Shown here one piece after another: positions 43,809 to 52,123 of a stretch of DNA of 64,000 bases; position 1 is the first letter of the stretch; every line of letters begins with the position of its first letter. Origin of the DNA: Acidobacteriales bacterium 59-55 (lineage in GTDB: Bacteria; Acidobacteriota; Terriglobia; Terriglobales; Acidobacteriaceae); NCBI GenBank assembly GCA_001897435.1, contig MKSV01000007.1, positions 930,001 through 994,000 on the forward strand, read 5' to 3'. The notes beneath the pieces are model-generated. The model ran no database searches. It worked only from the letters and a program-made list of their open reading frames with translations, and was not told the DNA's origin. Position numbers and translations under genes: made by a program.

Positions 43809-44813
43809 TCAAGAATCTAGGGCATCAGGTGAAGGTGTTGTCTGTTGGAGAGGTGTCTGCCCCGTAGCTTGAGCCGATTGGTTGTTTGCTTGATTCATCA
43901 CTTGCACAGCCAATGAGAGACCAACACCATTCTGATTTTCTATGATCTTGACTGCCTGTGTATGTGAGAGAGCGTTGATGCAACTGTGATGGAGGGAAAG
44001 AATTGCATCTTGGAGTTTCTGATCTCCTTCGATGAACTTTATCTTTATACCGAGTTCAAGCAGCTTATCAGTGTGAATGTGGCGAGCATGATTCTTAGTC
44101 AGAGCGTGACTGCCTAGCCCTTGAACGATGGCTTCGGCCTTTTCGTCTGCATTCTCCTCACCCTTAAACATCCCATCGCAGAGCCACCGTTTCACCATTT
44201 CATTTGACCAAGTGATAGCCTTTTGGCACTGTCCGATGAGGGTAGGATTATATTTCGCTACGATAGGCTGCCAAACTGCAAGTTTCCCCTGTAGTTCTTG
44301 TTGGTTTTGTGCACTACTGATCTCGTCAGTTGCCCTTTGAAATTCCTCAAGAATGCCATGCGCCGGGAGGAATCCAACTTGCGGATCGATAGGGCCAAGG
44401 TTGGAGTGCTTCCCCATCAGGATTTCGCTGCAAGAAAGAGAAATCATCGTTCCAGCCGACATCGCAAGTTGAGGAACTATGGCGCGAACATTTGACCCGA
44501 AAATTTGATGGATGTAATGAACGATCGATTCGGTGGCAGCAATATCGCCGCCAGGAGTATGGAGGACGATATCCAACCCCTTGGATTTATCTAGGTCATG
44601 AAATGCTGCCATGAATCCATTTTTGTCATTGTCGTCGAGTGCCATGTACTGATCGAGACCCGGTAGTCCACGCTTCTGCAACCAGCCGGAATAATAAATC
44701 ACTAAATTTCGGTCTGTCAGCTGGGAGAGTTCGCGCATGTATTTCCTGCGCACCACGTCGTGCCCAGTCCCAATCGCGCTGACTTCCTTAATGATCTCGG
44801 TAAGATTTGGCAT
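43809..44813 (-). CDS. Clp-fold serine protease (SDH/S49-like)
   Basis: A 334-residue crotonase/Clp-fold protease. LDIVLHTPGGDIAATESIV (about 80), the nucleophile-bearing PQLAMSAGTMISLSC (about 114-128) and GKHSNLGPIDPQ (about 134) match the serine dehydrogenase proteinase (SDH) family. The end is a Gln/Ala/Thr-rich tail. Clp-fold or S49 proteases are used by some phages for capsid maturation, but a separate prohead protease of another family is encoded here too. TAATG overlap with the preceding small gene shows they are coupled; a terminator separates them from the capsid gene. Confidence 0.78.
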   Translation of the reverse strand: MPNLTEIIKEVSAIGTGHDVVRRKYMRELSQLTDRNLVIYYSGWLQKRGLPGLDQYMALDDNDKNGFMAAFHDLDKSKGLDIVLHTPGGDIAATESIVHYIHQIFGSNVRAIVPQLAMSAGTMISLSCSEILMGKHSNLGPIDPQVGFLPAHGILEEFQRATDEISSAQNQQELQGKLAVWQPIVAKYNPTLIGQCQKAITWSNEMVKRWLCDGMFKGEENADEKAEAIVQGLGSHALTKNHARHIHTDKLLELGIKIKFIEGDQKLQDAILSLHHSCINALSHTQAVKIIENQNGVGLSLAVQVMNQANNQSAQATGQTPLQQTTPSPDALDS

Positions 44814-45043
44814 TAGCCTTGCTGACGTTCATTACTCTGGCGCGATACAACCTGAATAGGAACTTGCGCTGCCACGCCCGAATAGGGAGTGAAACACAGT
44901 GCAGTTCGCTTTTCTTCGGTCTCAATGTTAAGTGCCTCAAAGACACTTTGAATCTCGGCTTCGGAAAAAGTCTTCATAGTCATCTCAGAAAGACTACAGG
45001 AAGAATCCGACTTCGGGTCAATTTTATTTCTTTTTCTTTCCAC
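44813..45043 (-). CDS. small protein coupled to the Clp-fold protease
   Basis: Up to 76 residues: a charged N-terminus, a helical part (MKTFSEAEIQSVFEALNIE) and ALCFTPYSGVAAQVPIQVV. The stop overlaps the protease ATG (TAATG at 44,811-44,815). An internal start at 44,983 or 44,977 is possible. No family recognised; it could be a regulator or partner of the protease. Confidence 0.5.
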   Translation of the reverse strand: MERKRNKIDPKSDSSCSLSEMTMKTFSEAEIQSVFEALNIETEEKRTALCFTPYSGVAAQVPIQVVSRQSNERQQG

Positions 45044-45062
45044 TTTGGTTCCACAATGAAAA

Positions 45063-45096
45063 GCCCCAAACCCCTAATGTTTACGAGATTTGGGGC
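45063..45096 (-). terminator. rho-independent terminator after capsid gene
   Basis: GCCCCAAA (45,063-45,070) pairs with TTTGGGGC (45,089-45,096), followed on the minus strand by TTTTCATT. It ends the portal-protease-capsid transcript 24 bases after the capsid stop. Confidence 0.75.
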
Positions 45097-45119
45097 ATTG
45101 CATTGGTGCTGATTATGTA

Positions 45120-46325
45120 TTAAGCGTGCTGCGTCAGACTGCGAATCGGATGAGTTCCGGCATCGGTGTTATATCCACCCACACGACAGAACAAAACAAA
45201 TCCAGTCTCATTTTTGAGTGCCAGCAATTCCGAAAGCCGCTTGATTCCGAACGAACCAGCCTTTCGCACAGTGTATTGCTTCAGATCACCGAACAGAATA
45301 GAAGTGCTCGAAGCTGCAATCGCAGGCCGCGATTCATCAATCACAATCGGACGGCCAAAGATCGAAGAGAACGGCTGGGAGCTTACGGGATCAGTTTGCA
45401 GAATGGGCTGCCCTGTAGTCGAGATTAGTCCCATCAAGGCGGCACGAGTCTTGCTCGACATAACCCAACTTGCATTTAGCGCGTAAGCCGCATCCAACGA
45501 GCCAAATAGATTCACGAGATCGTCGTAGACAATCGCGGTAGGACTCGCGGACGTTGCGCCAAGCGTGGAACCAAGAGCCTGCACGTTGCTTCCATTGCCG
45601 AGAGAGATCCATCCTGCAAGACCACGGTAATACCGAGTTGCTAGTTTGTTCTGAATCCAACTATCGAGATCAAATTCTGAATCCTGCAAAAGCTGATTGC
45701 TGATGGATACCAGACCAGAGGTAGCAGTGTCCGTGAGACTTTGAAAGCCAGATACCGTCGGGTCGTTCTCTGTGGTTGCGGTGGCTTCTGAGATCAGAGT
45801 CAAGCCCTGAGTCGTATCGTTTTCCATTGCCACATCAATCGGGCCACCTCCGCTTGTATTCAGCGTATAGACCGCATCAACCAGCTGACCGTAATTTTTC
45901 AGAGCTGCGTGGAAGATGGGATCAAAGCTAGTTGGAACGAGGACATTGCCGCCAGTGATTGGCGTAGCAATCGCGCCTGCTCCAAGGTCTCGCTGTTCCT
46001 GAGTGCGGATGAAGGAACGATTTTCAGGACTCACCTGTCCGAAACGCATCCATTCCTTGAACGCACGCTTTTGGCTCTTAACCGTCTCTTCAGACTTATC
46101 ATCGTTGCCAAAGCCGGCACGGGGCGGGCGAGTGCTCCGCTGCTGGTCCTTATTGAAGGTCTCAACCGCTTGCATACGGGTGATGTCAGCAGTCAGCGCA
46201 TCAGAATCAGCGATCATCTTGTCAAAATTGCTGCGGTCTTCAGTGGTCACCGTTTCCTTGGTAATAAGGGCCTGTGCATCCACCATCAGTTTGTTGCGTT
46301 TCTCGGTAGTCTCTTGAATATTCAT
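45120..46325 (-). CDS. HK97-type phage major capsid protein
   Basis: A 401-residue protein. N-terminal helical delta/scaffold-like region (about 1-100), then the mature fold with GGNVLVPTSFDPIFHAAL (about 130), GPIDVAMENDTTQG, SGLVSISNQLLQDSEFDLDSW-type helix (about 200), WVMSSKTRAALMGL and GRPIVIDESRP and FGDLKQYTVRKAGSF, all characteristic of HK97-family capsids. The start at 46,325 (MNIQETTEKR) is chosen because upstream codons (Cys-rich) do not fit the family. It follows prohead protease and portal genes in the standard order. Confidence 0.92.
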   Translation of the reverse strand: MNIQETTEKRNKLMVDAQALITKETVTTEDRSNFDKMIADSDALTADITRMQAVETFNKDQQRSTRPPRAGFGNDDKSEETVKSQKRAFKEWMRFGQVSPENRSFIRTQEQRDLGAGAIATPITGGNVLVPTSFDPIFHAALKNYGQLVDAVYTLNTSGGGPIDVAMENDTTQGLTLISEATATTENDPTVSGFQSLTDTATSGLVSISNQLLQDSEFDLDSWIQNKLATRYYRGLAGWISLGNGSNVQALGSTLGATSASPTAIVYDDLVNLFGSLDAAYALNASWVMSSKTRAALMGLISTTGQPILQTDPVSSQPFSSIFGRPIVIDESRPAIAASSTSILFGDLKQYTVRKAGSFGIKRLSELLALKNETGFVLFCRVGGYNTDAGTHPIRSLTQHA

Positions 46326-46468
46326 GTGTTTCAACTTTCGGAATTTGAATTTGGGCGCAGGACAGCGACTCACCCCAGGGCAAGTGCTTCTCATGCAGCA
46401 ACGGCAGACACACGCCATCGAAGGCAGCTAACGGGTAGCGTGTCTGCCGTCACAAACTTTTGTGTTGG

Positions 46469-47212
46469 TTATTTGCGCTTAGAGAGTTCCAAGTGCATGT
46501 GCAACTTGTGGCGCTCGGATTTATTCAGAGGTTTGCTGCGGTCTTCATCCTCGTCATCTTGAGCAGGACAGCCGTTTTCTGCGCATTCCTCGTCATCGCA
46601 TGTGGGCATTGAACAGTTTTCGCAATCATCATCCAGGCATTCAGGACAATCGCAATCGCAGCCGTCTAAATTGCTACGGGTGATGAGTCCGCGAATTTCG
46701 GCAGGAGCACTCCGCAGATTGATTGAAGTTGCTGGATACGCTGCGAAGCTGGTAACAGAAATTTCAGCCAGGTTCACATCGAGCAGGGTGCGGACAACAG
46801 CACCATCAGGCGTAGACGCCCACTTGTCGCCACCTTCAGGAACATTGAACCCAAAACTGCATGAGGTCAGATTCCCAGTACGGATATTCTCGGCTGTATC
46901 CTCTGCAATCGCGGTGTTGGGTAAGGTGACCGTGAACGCCAGCCCCTTAGCATCCTGATTAAGTGTGAGTGTTCCTGCTGTAGTCCTGCCCAATAACTGA
47001 CTGCTCACATGGTCTCTTAGCATCACCACGTCTGGAGATTCCCTCAGAGTTCGAGTGAACATGCCAGGATTGCAAATCTCTGTGAACCCACCAAGATCCA
47101 CGCTAGGGCTGTTGAATCGGACAGCATAACCAGAGAGCACTTTAGAACCATCTGCACCAGTAGCTAATCTGATTTCTGTTGCTTTGATATTGCGTTGTTC
47201 TAACTTAGCCAT
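46469..47212 (-). CDS. HK97-family prohead protease with Cys-rich acidic C-terminus
   Basis: A 247-residue protein. The U35 domain (about 10-165) shows VMLRDHVSSQLLGRT (catalytic His) and GNLTSCSFGFNVPEG (catalytic Ser), then LAEISVTSFAAYP. It cleaves the capsid delta domain and the protease during head maturation. After the domain comes an unusual tail (about 180-225) with about ten cysteines among Asp and Glu (CDCDCPECLDDDCENC), then a basic end. It overlaps the portal gene upstream by eight bases. Confidence 0.9.
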   Translation of the reverse strand: MAKLEQRNIKATEIRLATGADGSKVLSGYAVRFNSPSVDLGGFTEICNPGMFTRTLRESPDVVMLRDHVSSQLLGRTTAGTLTLNQDAKGLAFTVTLPNTAIAEDTAENIRTGNLTSCSFGFNVPEGGDKWASTPDGAVVRTLLDVNLAEISVTSFAAYPATSINLRSAPAEIRGLITRSNLDGCDCDCPECLDDDCENCSMPTCDDEECAENGCPAQDDEDEDRSKPLNKSERHKLHMHLELSKRK

Positions 47213-48881
47213 TGGGCAGACCTTTCAGTGCTACATGCTCGGCAACGCTACGATGAGCGGTAAGCGATAGGGTTTTGGTGACTCTCAACAATTCTTGAGC
47301 AGAGATCGAATCAAGTTCTTCTGTTGTCCAGGTTGCCGAACGTTCAGTGAGTTTCTTGAGATAGGCAGCAATGGCCTTGGTTGGCTCATACGTCCAATCA
47401 TTTGCCCATGTGTGTTGCTTGATAGCCTCAATCTTCGATTCAGCGATGGAGGACACAAGAGGTTCAAATATCTGCGTCACGGTCGATAGATCGCGTTTAT
47501 CAGGTGTTCTGGCAGCCAGTCTGCCCACTGCATCCCTATAGAGACGCGCATACTGTGCAGAAGATCTTGCTGCATCATCAGAAACAACCGGAGCGGCACC
47601 AATCGGCTGATCTTGAACAGACTCTGTATCTAGCAGGAGTTCTGAGTTCTGCATGTTTACAGGAGTCCAATAGACATCTCCAACTGGACCGATTGGGTTC
47701 TCGCCCAACTCACGCCGCACATCATTTGTTGAATAGAATCCCCACTGCTTGCCTGTCGCATATCCTGCCATCGTTGAGGCAAAATCACCACGTAGACGCT
47801 CACGTAGATCGAACAGGATGAAAGATGTATTCGGTTTGCCGTTCGGAGCAGGTGGGAGGAGCTTGCGCCTAAACTCAATCTCGATGCGCTTTAGGATTGG
47901 CGTCAGGGAATCCTGCACGAACGAAAGACTCTGTTGCTCATGATTGGAATTAGACAGGCGGGTCAAATCCCCTACCATCGACGCTGGCACACGGAAGGCG
48001 GCAGCGATTTCACTACGGGAAAATGAACGCGAGGACAGTAGCTCAGAATCCTCTGCACTCAGCCCCAGCCGCTCAACCGTCAGGCCACCATCAAGAATGG
48101 CGATCCTGCCTTGATTCCCTCCAAGTTGCTGATCTTCCCAATCTGCACGCATCTTGGTCTTATCTTCGGGCTTAACCTTACTGTCAGTCGTGAGGGCTAT
48201 AGCAGGGACGGCATTGTTTCTGAGCATTCGCGCTGAGAATTTCTGCTGCCCAATTGCAAGGCCCATTGTCTGACGCAACATTGCGACGGGGCTAACACCT
48301 TGAATTCCATCCCACGAAAACAGCACGACGTGTAGCATATCTTTCGCTGCTATGACGCGTGTCTGCCCAGGCCCCATACCGTCCCACGTTTTATATGCGA
48401 GATCGCCGTTCAATCCTAGGCGAACGGGTTCAGTCTTACGAGGGTCCAGGTTCCATAGCGCAACAGGATCACCAGCCGTACTTCGTTGGATCTCTGCGTA
48501 GGCATTTCCACGGAGCATTAAGTGTGTGGTTAAGGTCTCGAAGAACGAATAAGCGCTCGTCTCTGGGTTCGCCTCAATCTGCAACAGATGAGACAGCGGA
48601 GCATCAATGTCTTCCATCTTCCCCGTTGCAGTTTGCTTATAAACCTTGCAAGGCAGAGAAGAGATTCCGTCACTGAGCACGCGGCAGCATGTATAGACCG
48701 TGGCTATACTCAGGGCTGTTGCATCGTTTACAACCTCATCAGACTCATTGAATCGGTTTCCACCATCCAAAAAGGACCAGATCGCACCCAGATTCGACAG
48801 ACCAATTCCTTGAGTCTCAAGTCCGTCTCGCTTCTCGTTTTGTTTTGCTGCCCTTGATTGAAGCCAAGGCAAAAATTTCAT
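47205..48881 (-). CDS. HK97-family phage portal protein
   Basis: A 558-residue portal: SIATVYTCCRVLSDGISSLPCKVYK (about 55), SYFFETLTTHLMLRGNAYAEI-type region, ISLDGIQGVSPV-type loop, NNAVPAIALTTDSKVKPEDK, SRSEIAAAFRVPASMVGDLT (about 285) and GFYSTNDVRRELGENPIG (about 375). The dodecameric portal sits at one head vertex and lets DNA in. It is about 130 residues longer than many HK97-type portals, with an added C-terminal helical region (about 430-558). Next gene is prohead protease; upstream, where terminase genes usually lie, is a membrane protein on the opposite strand. Confidence 0.92.
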   Translation of the reverse strand: MKFLPWLQSRAAKQNEKRDGLETQGIGLSNLGAIWSFLDGGNRFNESDEVVNDATALSIATVYTCCRVLSDGISSLPCKVYKQTATGKMEDIDAPLSHLLQIEANPETSAYSFFETLTTHLMLRGNAYAEIQRSTAGDPVALWNLDPRKTEPVRLGLNGDLAYKTWDGMGPGQTRVIAAKDMLHVVLFSWDGIQGVSPVAMLRQTMGLAIGQQKFSARMLRNNAVPAIALTTDSKVKPEDKTKMRADWEDQQLGGNQGRIAILDGGLTVERLGLSAEDSELLSSRSFSRSEIAAAFRVPASMVGDLTRLSNSNHEQQSLSFVQDSLTPILKRIEIEFRRKLLPPAPNGKPNTSFILFDLRERLRGDFASTMAGYATGKQWGFYSTNDVRRELGENPIGPVGDVYWTPVNMQNSELLLDTESVQDQPIGAAPVVSDDAARSSAQYARLYRDAVGRLAARTPDKRDLSTVTQIFEPLVSSIAESKIEAIKQHTWANDWTYEPTKAIAAYLKKLTERSATWTTEELDSISAQELLRVTKTLSLTAHRSVAEHVALKGLPNG

Positions 48882-49194
48882 AGTTGTTCCGTTCAGATTG
48901 GAAAGAGGATGGAGGGCAGGGCCGCCACAAAGGGCTGACTAGATTCCTGCGGAATGCCTTACAAATTCGCTTGAAACGCATCGAAAGTAGGCGTAGTTTG
49001 GTACTTAATCACGACGCAGTTAGGTGGCCTGGTCCTGACTTTTCTATTAAATTCTGTAGATCTGCACACTATGTGCAGAATAGATTCCACATTTTGAAGC
49101 GGGGACGCGAGGAAGTTGCTTGGGCGTCGGTTCCAATCTAGGAAACTCCTGAGTTATTAATGGCCCCTACCCTTGCTGGACGAAAAGGTGCAAC
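48882..49194. other. divergent intergenic region, no gene recognised
   Basis: About 310 bases between the portal gene (minus) and the membrane-protein gene (plus). This is where a small/large terminase pair would lie in an ordinary HK97-type phage; I find no coding frame with such homology. It should hold promoters for both directions. Confidence 0.5.
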
Positions 49195-49872
49195 GTGGAG
49201 ACGAAATCGCTGTTGGAAGCAATTGCGAAGCACATGGATTTGCTGGAGAGCATCACAGACTGGACATTCTTTTTCAGCCTTGCGGTGGGGTGGGCAGGTC
49301 TTCAGGGGAAAGAAGTAACCGGGCTGGGAATGACGTTTTCAAGGAACCAGGCGTTTCGCGCCGCTTGTTCCATTTATATGGCCGGGAGTTTAGTGGTTCT
49401 TTTCCTCTTATGGCGACTCGGGAGTCTTCTCACGCTGATCGATGCCAATAGCGTACCGGAAGCGGCTACGCGACTTGCAACGGACTCTTGGCTGATGAAT
49501 CCGTTCTCGTTTTTTGGTCCTCATCCGTTCTACAATTCCATCGGCTATGGTTGTCTCATTTTTCTCTGGTGGGTGTGTACTGCATCCCTCTCTACCCTCA
49601 CTGATGGGCTACTCGCCAGGTCAAATATCGTCCTACTCAGTTTTTTCCTCTTCGTTGGCGGGTTGGTTATTCTGGCTGTGAACCGAGTCGGTCACATTGT
49701 CCAATCCACTAAGTCATCAAAGATCGACGTTGCTTTCTACGATTCCTTTTGGCCATCTGGGTGGGAGCGTGTGATTGCGCCAGTCGTGGGAGCAGTTCTC
49801 GGCATACTGGCTTTTGCTGTCTTAAGCTTCTGGGTGCTCCGTTCACGTCGAAAGGTCGGACGCTCTACATAA
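49195..49872 (+). CDS. multi-span membrane protein of unknown function
   Basis: A 225-residue protein starting with GTG. Five hydrophobic segments (about 22-42, 60-82, 115-135, 145-165 and 195-215), short loops and a basic end. It is a single plus-strand gene inside the otherwise minus-strand head and replication half of the element. Possible roles include superinfection exclusion; no family recognised. Confidence 0.6.
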   Translation: METKSLLEAIAKHMDLLESITDWTFFFSLAVGWAGLQGKEVTGLGMTFSRNQAFRAACSIYMAGSLVVLFLLWRLGSLLTLIDANSVPEAATRLATDSWLMNPFSFFGPHPFYNSIGYGCLIFLWWVCTASLSTLTDGLLARSNIVLLSFFLFVGGLVILAVNRVGHIVQSTKSSKIDVAFYDSFWPSGWERVIAPVVGAVLGILAFAVLSFWVLRSRRKVGRST

Positions 49873-50233
49873 TAGGGCACCACAGCCCTTCACCGACGCA
49901 GAGCCGGTATGCACGCGTTGGGTGCGTTGGGTGCGTGGGATGTCAAGTTTGACGCACAAGTATGCGCGATGGAATGAACCAGGGCAGGAACGATTGTTTG
50001 CGCTCAACTGCCCTAATTCATCAGGTTGGGGAGAAAGACTACGCAGGAAGAGCGAATAACCACGTAGCGAAAAACCAACCCTGCTCGTTAGGTGTATGAG
50101 TCACCTACCGCATATTGAGATGATGGTGAAAGATTGCGTGAACGAACCGCCAAGTTAATTCAAGCAAAGAAAGGTCATCATCTCGTACCGCCGATGGCCA
50201 CAGGTGGCGCAACCATCAGCAATGTTTAAATGT
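49873..50233. other. intergenic, no gene recognised
   Basis: About 360 bases between convergent genes. It holds a short tandem GTTGGGTGC at about 49,918-49,937 and nothing else I can name. Confidence 0.5.
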
Positions 50234-50539
50234 CTATTGTGTTTCTTCTGCCTCAAGGTTAATCAACTCATACTGAGTTTGAATGGCACCAGGCACCAGA
50301 TGGACTAGCCCAGCAATCACCAATTCTCTTTGGGCAGATACAAGCTGTTCAAGACGAAATTTTGAGCGATGCGCAATATCTTCGTCATACTGCCACAACG
50401 TTCTCCGGGTGGTGTTTTTCAATCTGTTCCAGATCGTGGCATAAAGATTTCTGCCGTTCCTGCTCAACTGTGTGAGATACGCTTCGGGCAGAATCTGTTC
50501 TGCTTTTACAAATGTTTGCACTGGGACTTCGTTACTCAT
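50234..50539 (-). CDS. small winged-helix-like protein
   Basis: A 101-residue protein. NLYATIWNRLKNTTRRTLW, then RLEQLVSAQRELVIAGLVHLVPG resembles a winged helix-turn-helix. Last gene of a three-gene overlapping minus-strand operon (overlap of eight bases with the upstream gene). Possible regulator; I do not see small-terminase features. Confidence 0.55.
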   Translation of the reverse strand: MSNEVPVQTFVKAEQILPEAYLTQLSRNGRNLYATIWNRLKNTTRRTLWQYDEDIAHRSKFRLEQLVSAQRELVIAGLVHLVPGAIQTQYELINLEAEETQ

Positions 50540-50747
50540 CCTGCTTGATCCTTGGTATGTAAATTATTTTGTTCAGGAGTTCAGGTGCGGTCTGGAGAGC
50601 ATTTGTTCGCATGCTTTGATTGCGCTGCTGGATCTTGGCAGATTCAGCCAAAGCGAATTCAACGATGTTTTTTGGACTCAAGGCAGTGCGCCGTTGTAAT
50701 CCTCTTTGCTTTGCTCTGTGGGATTTACTCAATGCGGTCTGCCTCAT
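50532..50747 (-). CDS. small basic hypothetical protein
   Basis: A 71-residue protein with a basic N-terminus (SKSHRAKQRGLQRRTAL) and helical middle. It overlaps both neighbours (eight bases downstream, 23 upstream), which supports it being real. No family recognised. Confidence 0.45.
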   Translation of the reverse strand: MRQTALSKSHRAKQRGLQRRTALSPKNIVEFALAESAKIQQRNQSMRTNALQTAPELLNKIIYIPRIKQDE

Positions 50748-51174
50748 CCGCTGCCTGTTTCATCATGTGCCAACGGATGCGCTCACGGTCGAATTGGGCA
50801 GTCAGTTCTGGATACAATTTTTCAATTTCGTGAATCACTCCAGCCAGATCATTAATCAAGGCCAGGAGAATTCCTGCTAACCCTTGCTGCGCATTCTGTG
50901 CTTGCTTCCCCAAACTCCACTTGCTCATTGCTTCTGACTCAAGCTCATAGAGGTTTTCAACAATGCTGACTGACTCTCGAACGCCAGTCTTCAGAGTCTC
51001 CAGCCAATCGAGAGTGCATGGCTTATTGGCAGCACGTCTCCGCAGATCATGGCGAAAGATTTTGAGAACCATAACTAAACGGTCGCTGGGTTGGTTTCCA
51101 GGTTCATTGACGTAAACATTTTCAATGGTGCGGATGTAACCAGCAAGAAACTTAATCTGGTCTGCAATAGTCAT
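50725..51174 (-). CDS. hypothetical helical protein
   Basis: A 149-residue all-helical protein (QIKFLAGYIRTIENVYVNE, LDWLETLKTGVRESVSIVEN, GILLALINDLAGVIHEIEKL). First gene of the three-gene operon; it lies downstream of the origin-like region. GGAGGA precedes the ATG. No family recognised. Confidence 0.6.
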   Translation of the reverse strand: MTIADQIKFLAGYIRTIENVYVNEPGNQPSDRLVMVLKIFRHDLRRRAANKPCTLDWLETLKTGVRESVSIVENLYELESEAMSKWSLGKQAQNAQQGLAGILLALINDLAGVIHEIEKLYPELTAQFDRERIRWHMMKQAADEADRIE

Positions 51175-51303
51175 GGTTCCTCCTTTGGAAGATGGCGGGA
51201 TAAAAGTTGTTCTTCCCTGTCAAAGGTGATAACTCCAAAGTAGGGGGGCAATGTTTCTAAATTCTGCCGATACTCAATATTTATTTTTCAGGATGGGAAT
51301 ACA

Positions 51304-51345
51304 CGCACACTTATGCGAAAACAACCGTACCTGCATAAGTGTGCG
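51304..51345. promoter_or_regulatory. perfect 13-bp inverted repeat in origin-like region
   Basis: CGCACACTTATGC (51,304-51,316) and GCATAAGTGTGCG (51,333-51,345) are perfectly complementary, with a 16-base loop. It has no T-run on either side, so a protein-binding site (operator or Rep dyad) is more likely than a terminator. Confidence 0.65.
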
Positions 51346-51366
51346 CAGGTGTTGGGGTATGTAAAG

Positions 51367-51420
51367 AATAGTAAGAACAGTAAGAAGTTAATAATAGTAA
51401 GAATATAAGAATAGTAATAA
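51367..51420. repeat. four 11-bp iterons, candidate replication origin
   Basis: AATAGTAAGAA (51,367), AACAGTAAGAA (51,376), AATAGTAAGAA (51,393) and AATAGTAATAA (51,410), spaced 9, 17 and 17 bases, within a very AT-rich stretch to about 51,480. Such direct repeats next to a Rep-like gene and an AT-rich region are the layout of iteron origins. Confidence 0.6.
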
Positions 51421-51487
51421 TATAATTAACAAGGCATTTTAGAGCATATAAGTTATAGATTCTATAGATAGTTATCGGATTATGAAA

Positions 51488-51503
51488 GTGTGAAATATCA
51501 CAC
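51488..51503. promoter_or_regulatory. short perfect palindrome, candidate operator
   Basis: GTGTGA-AATA-TCACAC, 65 bases downstream of the Rep-like gene end. Size and symmetry resemble a dimeric repressor or CRP-type site. Confidence 0.45.
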
Positions 51504-51568
51504 TGAGAGGCAGGACGGGGCAGAAGTTTTTAGCGTCTTGTTGTGTGTGCCGCCCCGCCGTCCCTCAA

Positions 51569-52123
51569 CTAGTCGAGCACCGCTCCTGTATCGTATGGGT
51601 CGTAGTCTTCCTGTACAGGCACACGCCGTGCAGGTGCAGGTGGTGTTGACGATGGTTTAGCCTCTAGTTGCTTCTTTAGGATTGCTAGCTCTGCCTCAAG
51701 CTGCGCTACTCTGGACGGTTCAACACTGTCCCTCCGCTCTATCTCCGCCTGTCCAGGGTCAATAGCAACCCCTGAGACAGGATGCACCGCAAAGTAATGC
51801 CAAGCTAGACCGTCTTTGCGATAGGAGAGCACACCTAATTGCTTCAGAAGTTTTCGCGACCTGCTAACTTCCTTTGCGCTTATGCTTCTATCTCCCCACA
51901 TAGGGTTATTGGTAATTTGGTCATCAGTGAGCAATGCCCATGGACCTCTTTGGTTGTGTTGGATTCGAGAGTGCAATAGCAACCATAAATCCAGGGTGAA
52001 GCCATCTATCATTGGTCGCAATTCAAGCAGACGGTCTGGTACGAAAAAGTAGCTAAATCCCTTTTGAGTCTTATAGTAGTTTGGCAATTTATTTCTTTCT
52101 TTCGTCAATATCAGCGATGGCAT
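51569..52123 (-). CDS. winged-helix Rep-like protein
   Basis: A 184-residue protein. FSYFFVPDRLLELRPMIDG, LDLWLLLHSRIQHNQRGPW, LTDDQITNN and SRSRKLLKQLGVLSYRKDG form a winged helix-turn-helix like those in plasmid or phage replication initiators, followed by an LEAELAILKKQLE coiled coil and Pro-rich end. It overlaps the sigma-like gene by 35 bases if begun at 52,123; a TTG at 52,087, one base after that gene's stop, is an alternative. Its place beside the iterons supports a role in replication or its control. Confidence 0.6.
   Translation of the reverse strand: MPSLILTKERNKLPNYYKTQKGFSYFFVPDRLLELRPMIDGFTLDLWLLLHSRIQHNQRGPWALLTDDQITNNPMWGDRSISAKEVSRSRKLLKQLGVLSYRKDGLAWHYFAVHPVSGVAIDPGQAEIERRDSVEPSRVAQLEAELAILKKQLEAKPSSTPPAPARRVPVQEDYDPYDTGAVLD

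Noticed and set aside
49915-49940. short tandem GTTGGGTGC copies
   Set aside because: Two to three imperfect copies in an intergenic region, too few and short to call an iteron or CRISPR array. No CRISPR array is seen anywhere in the window.
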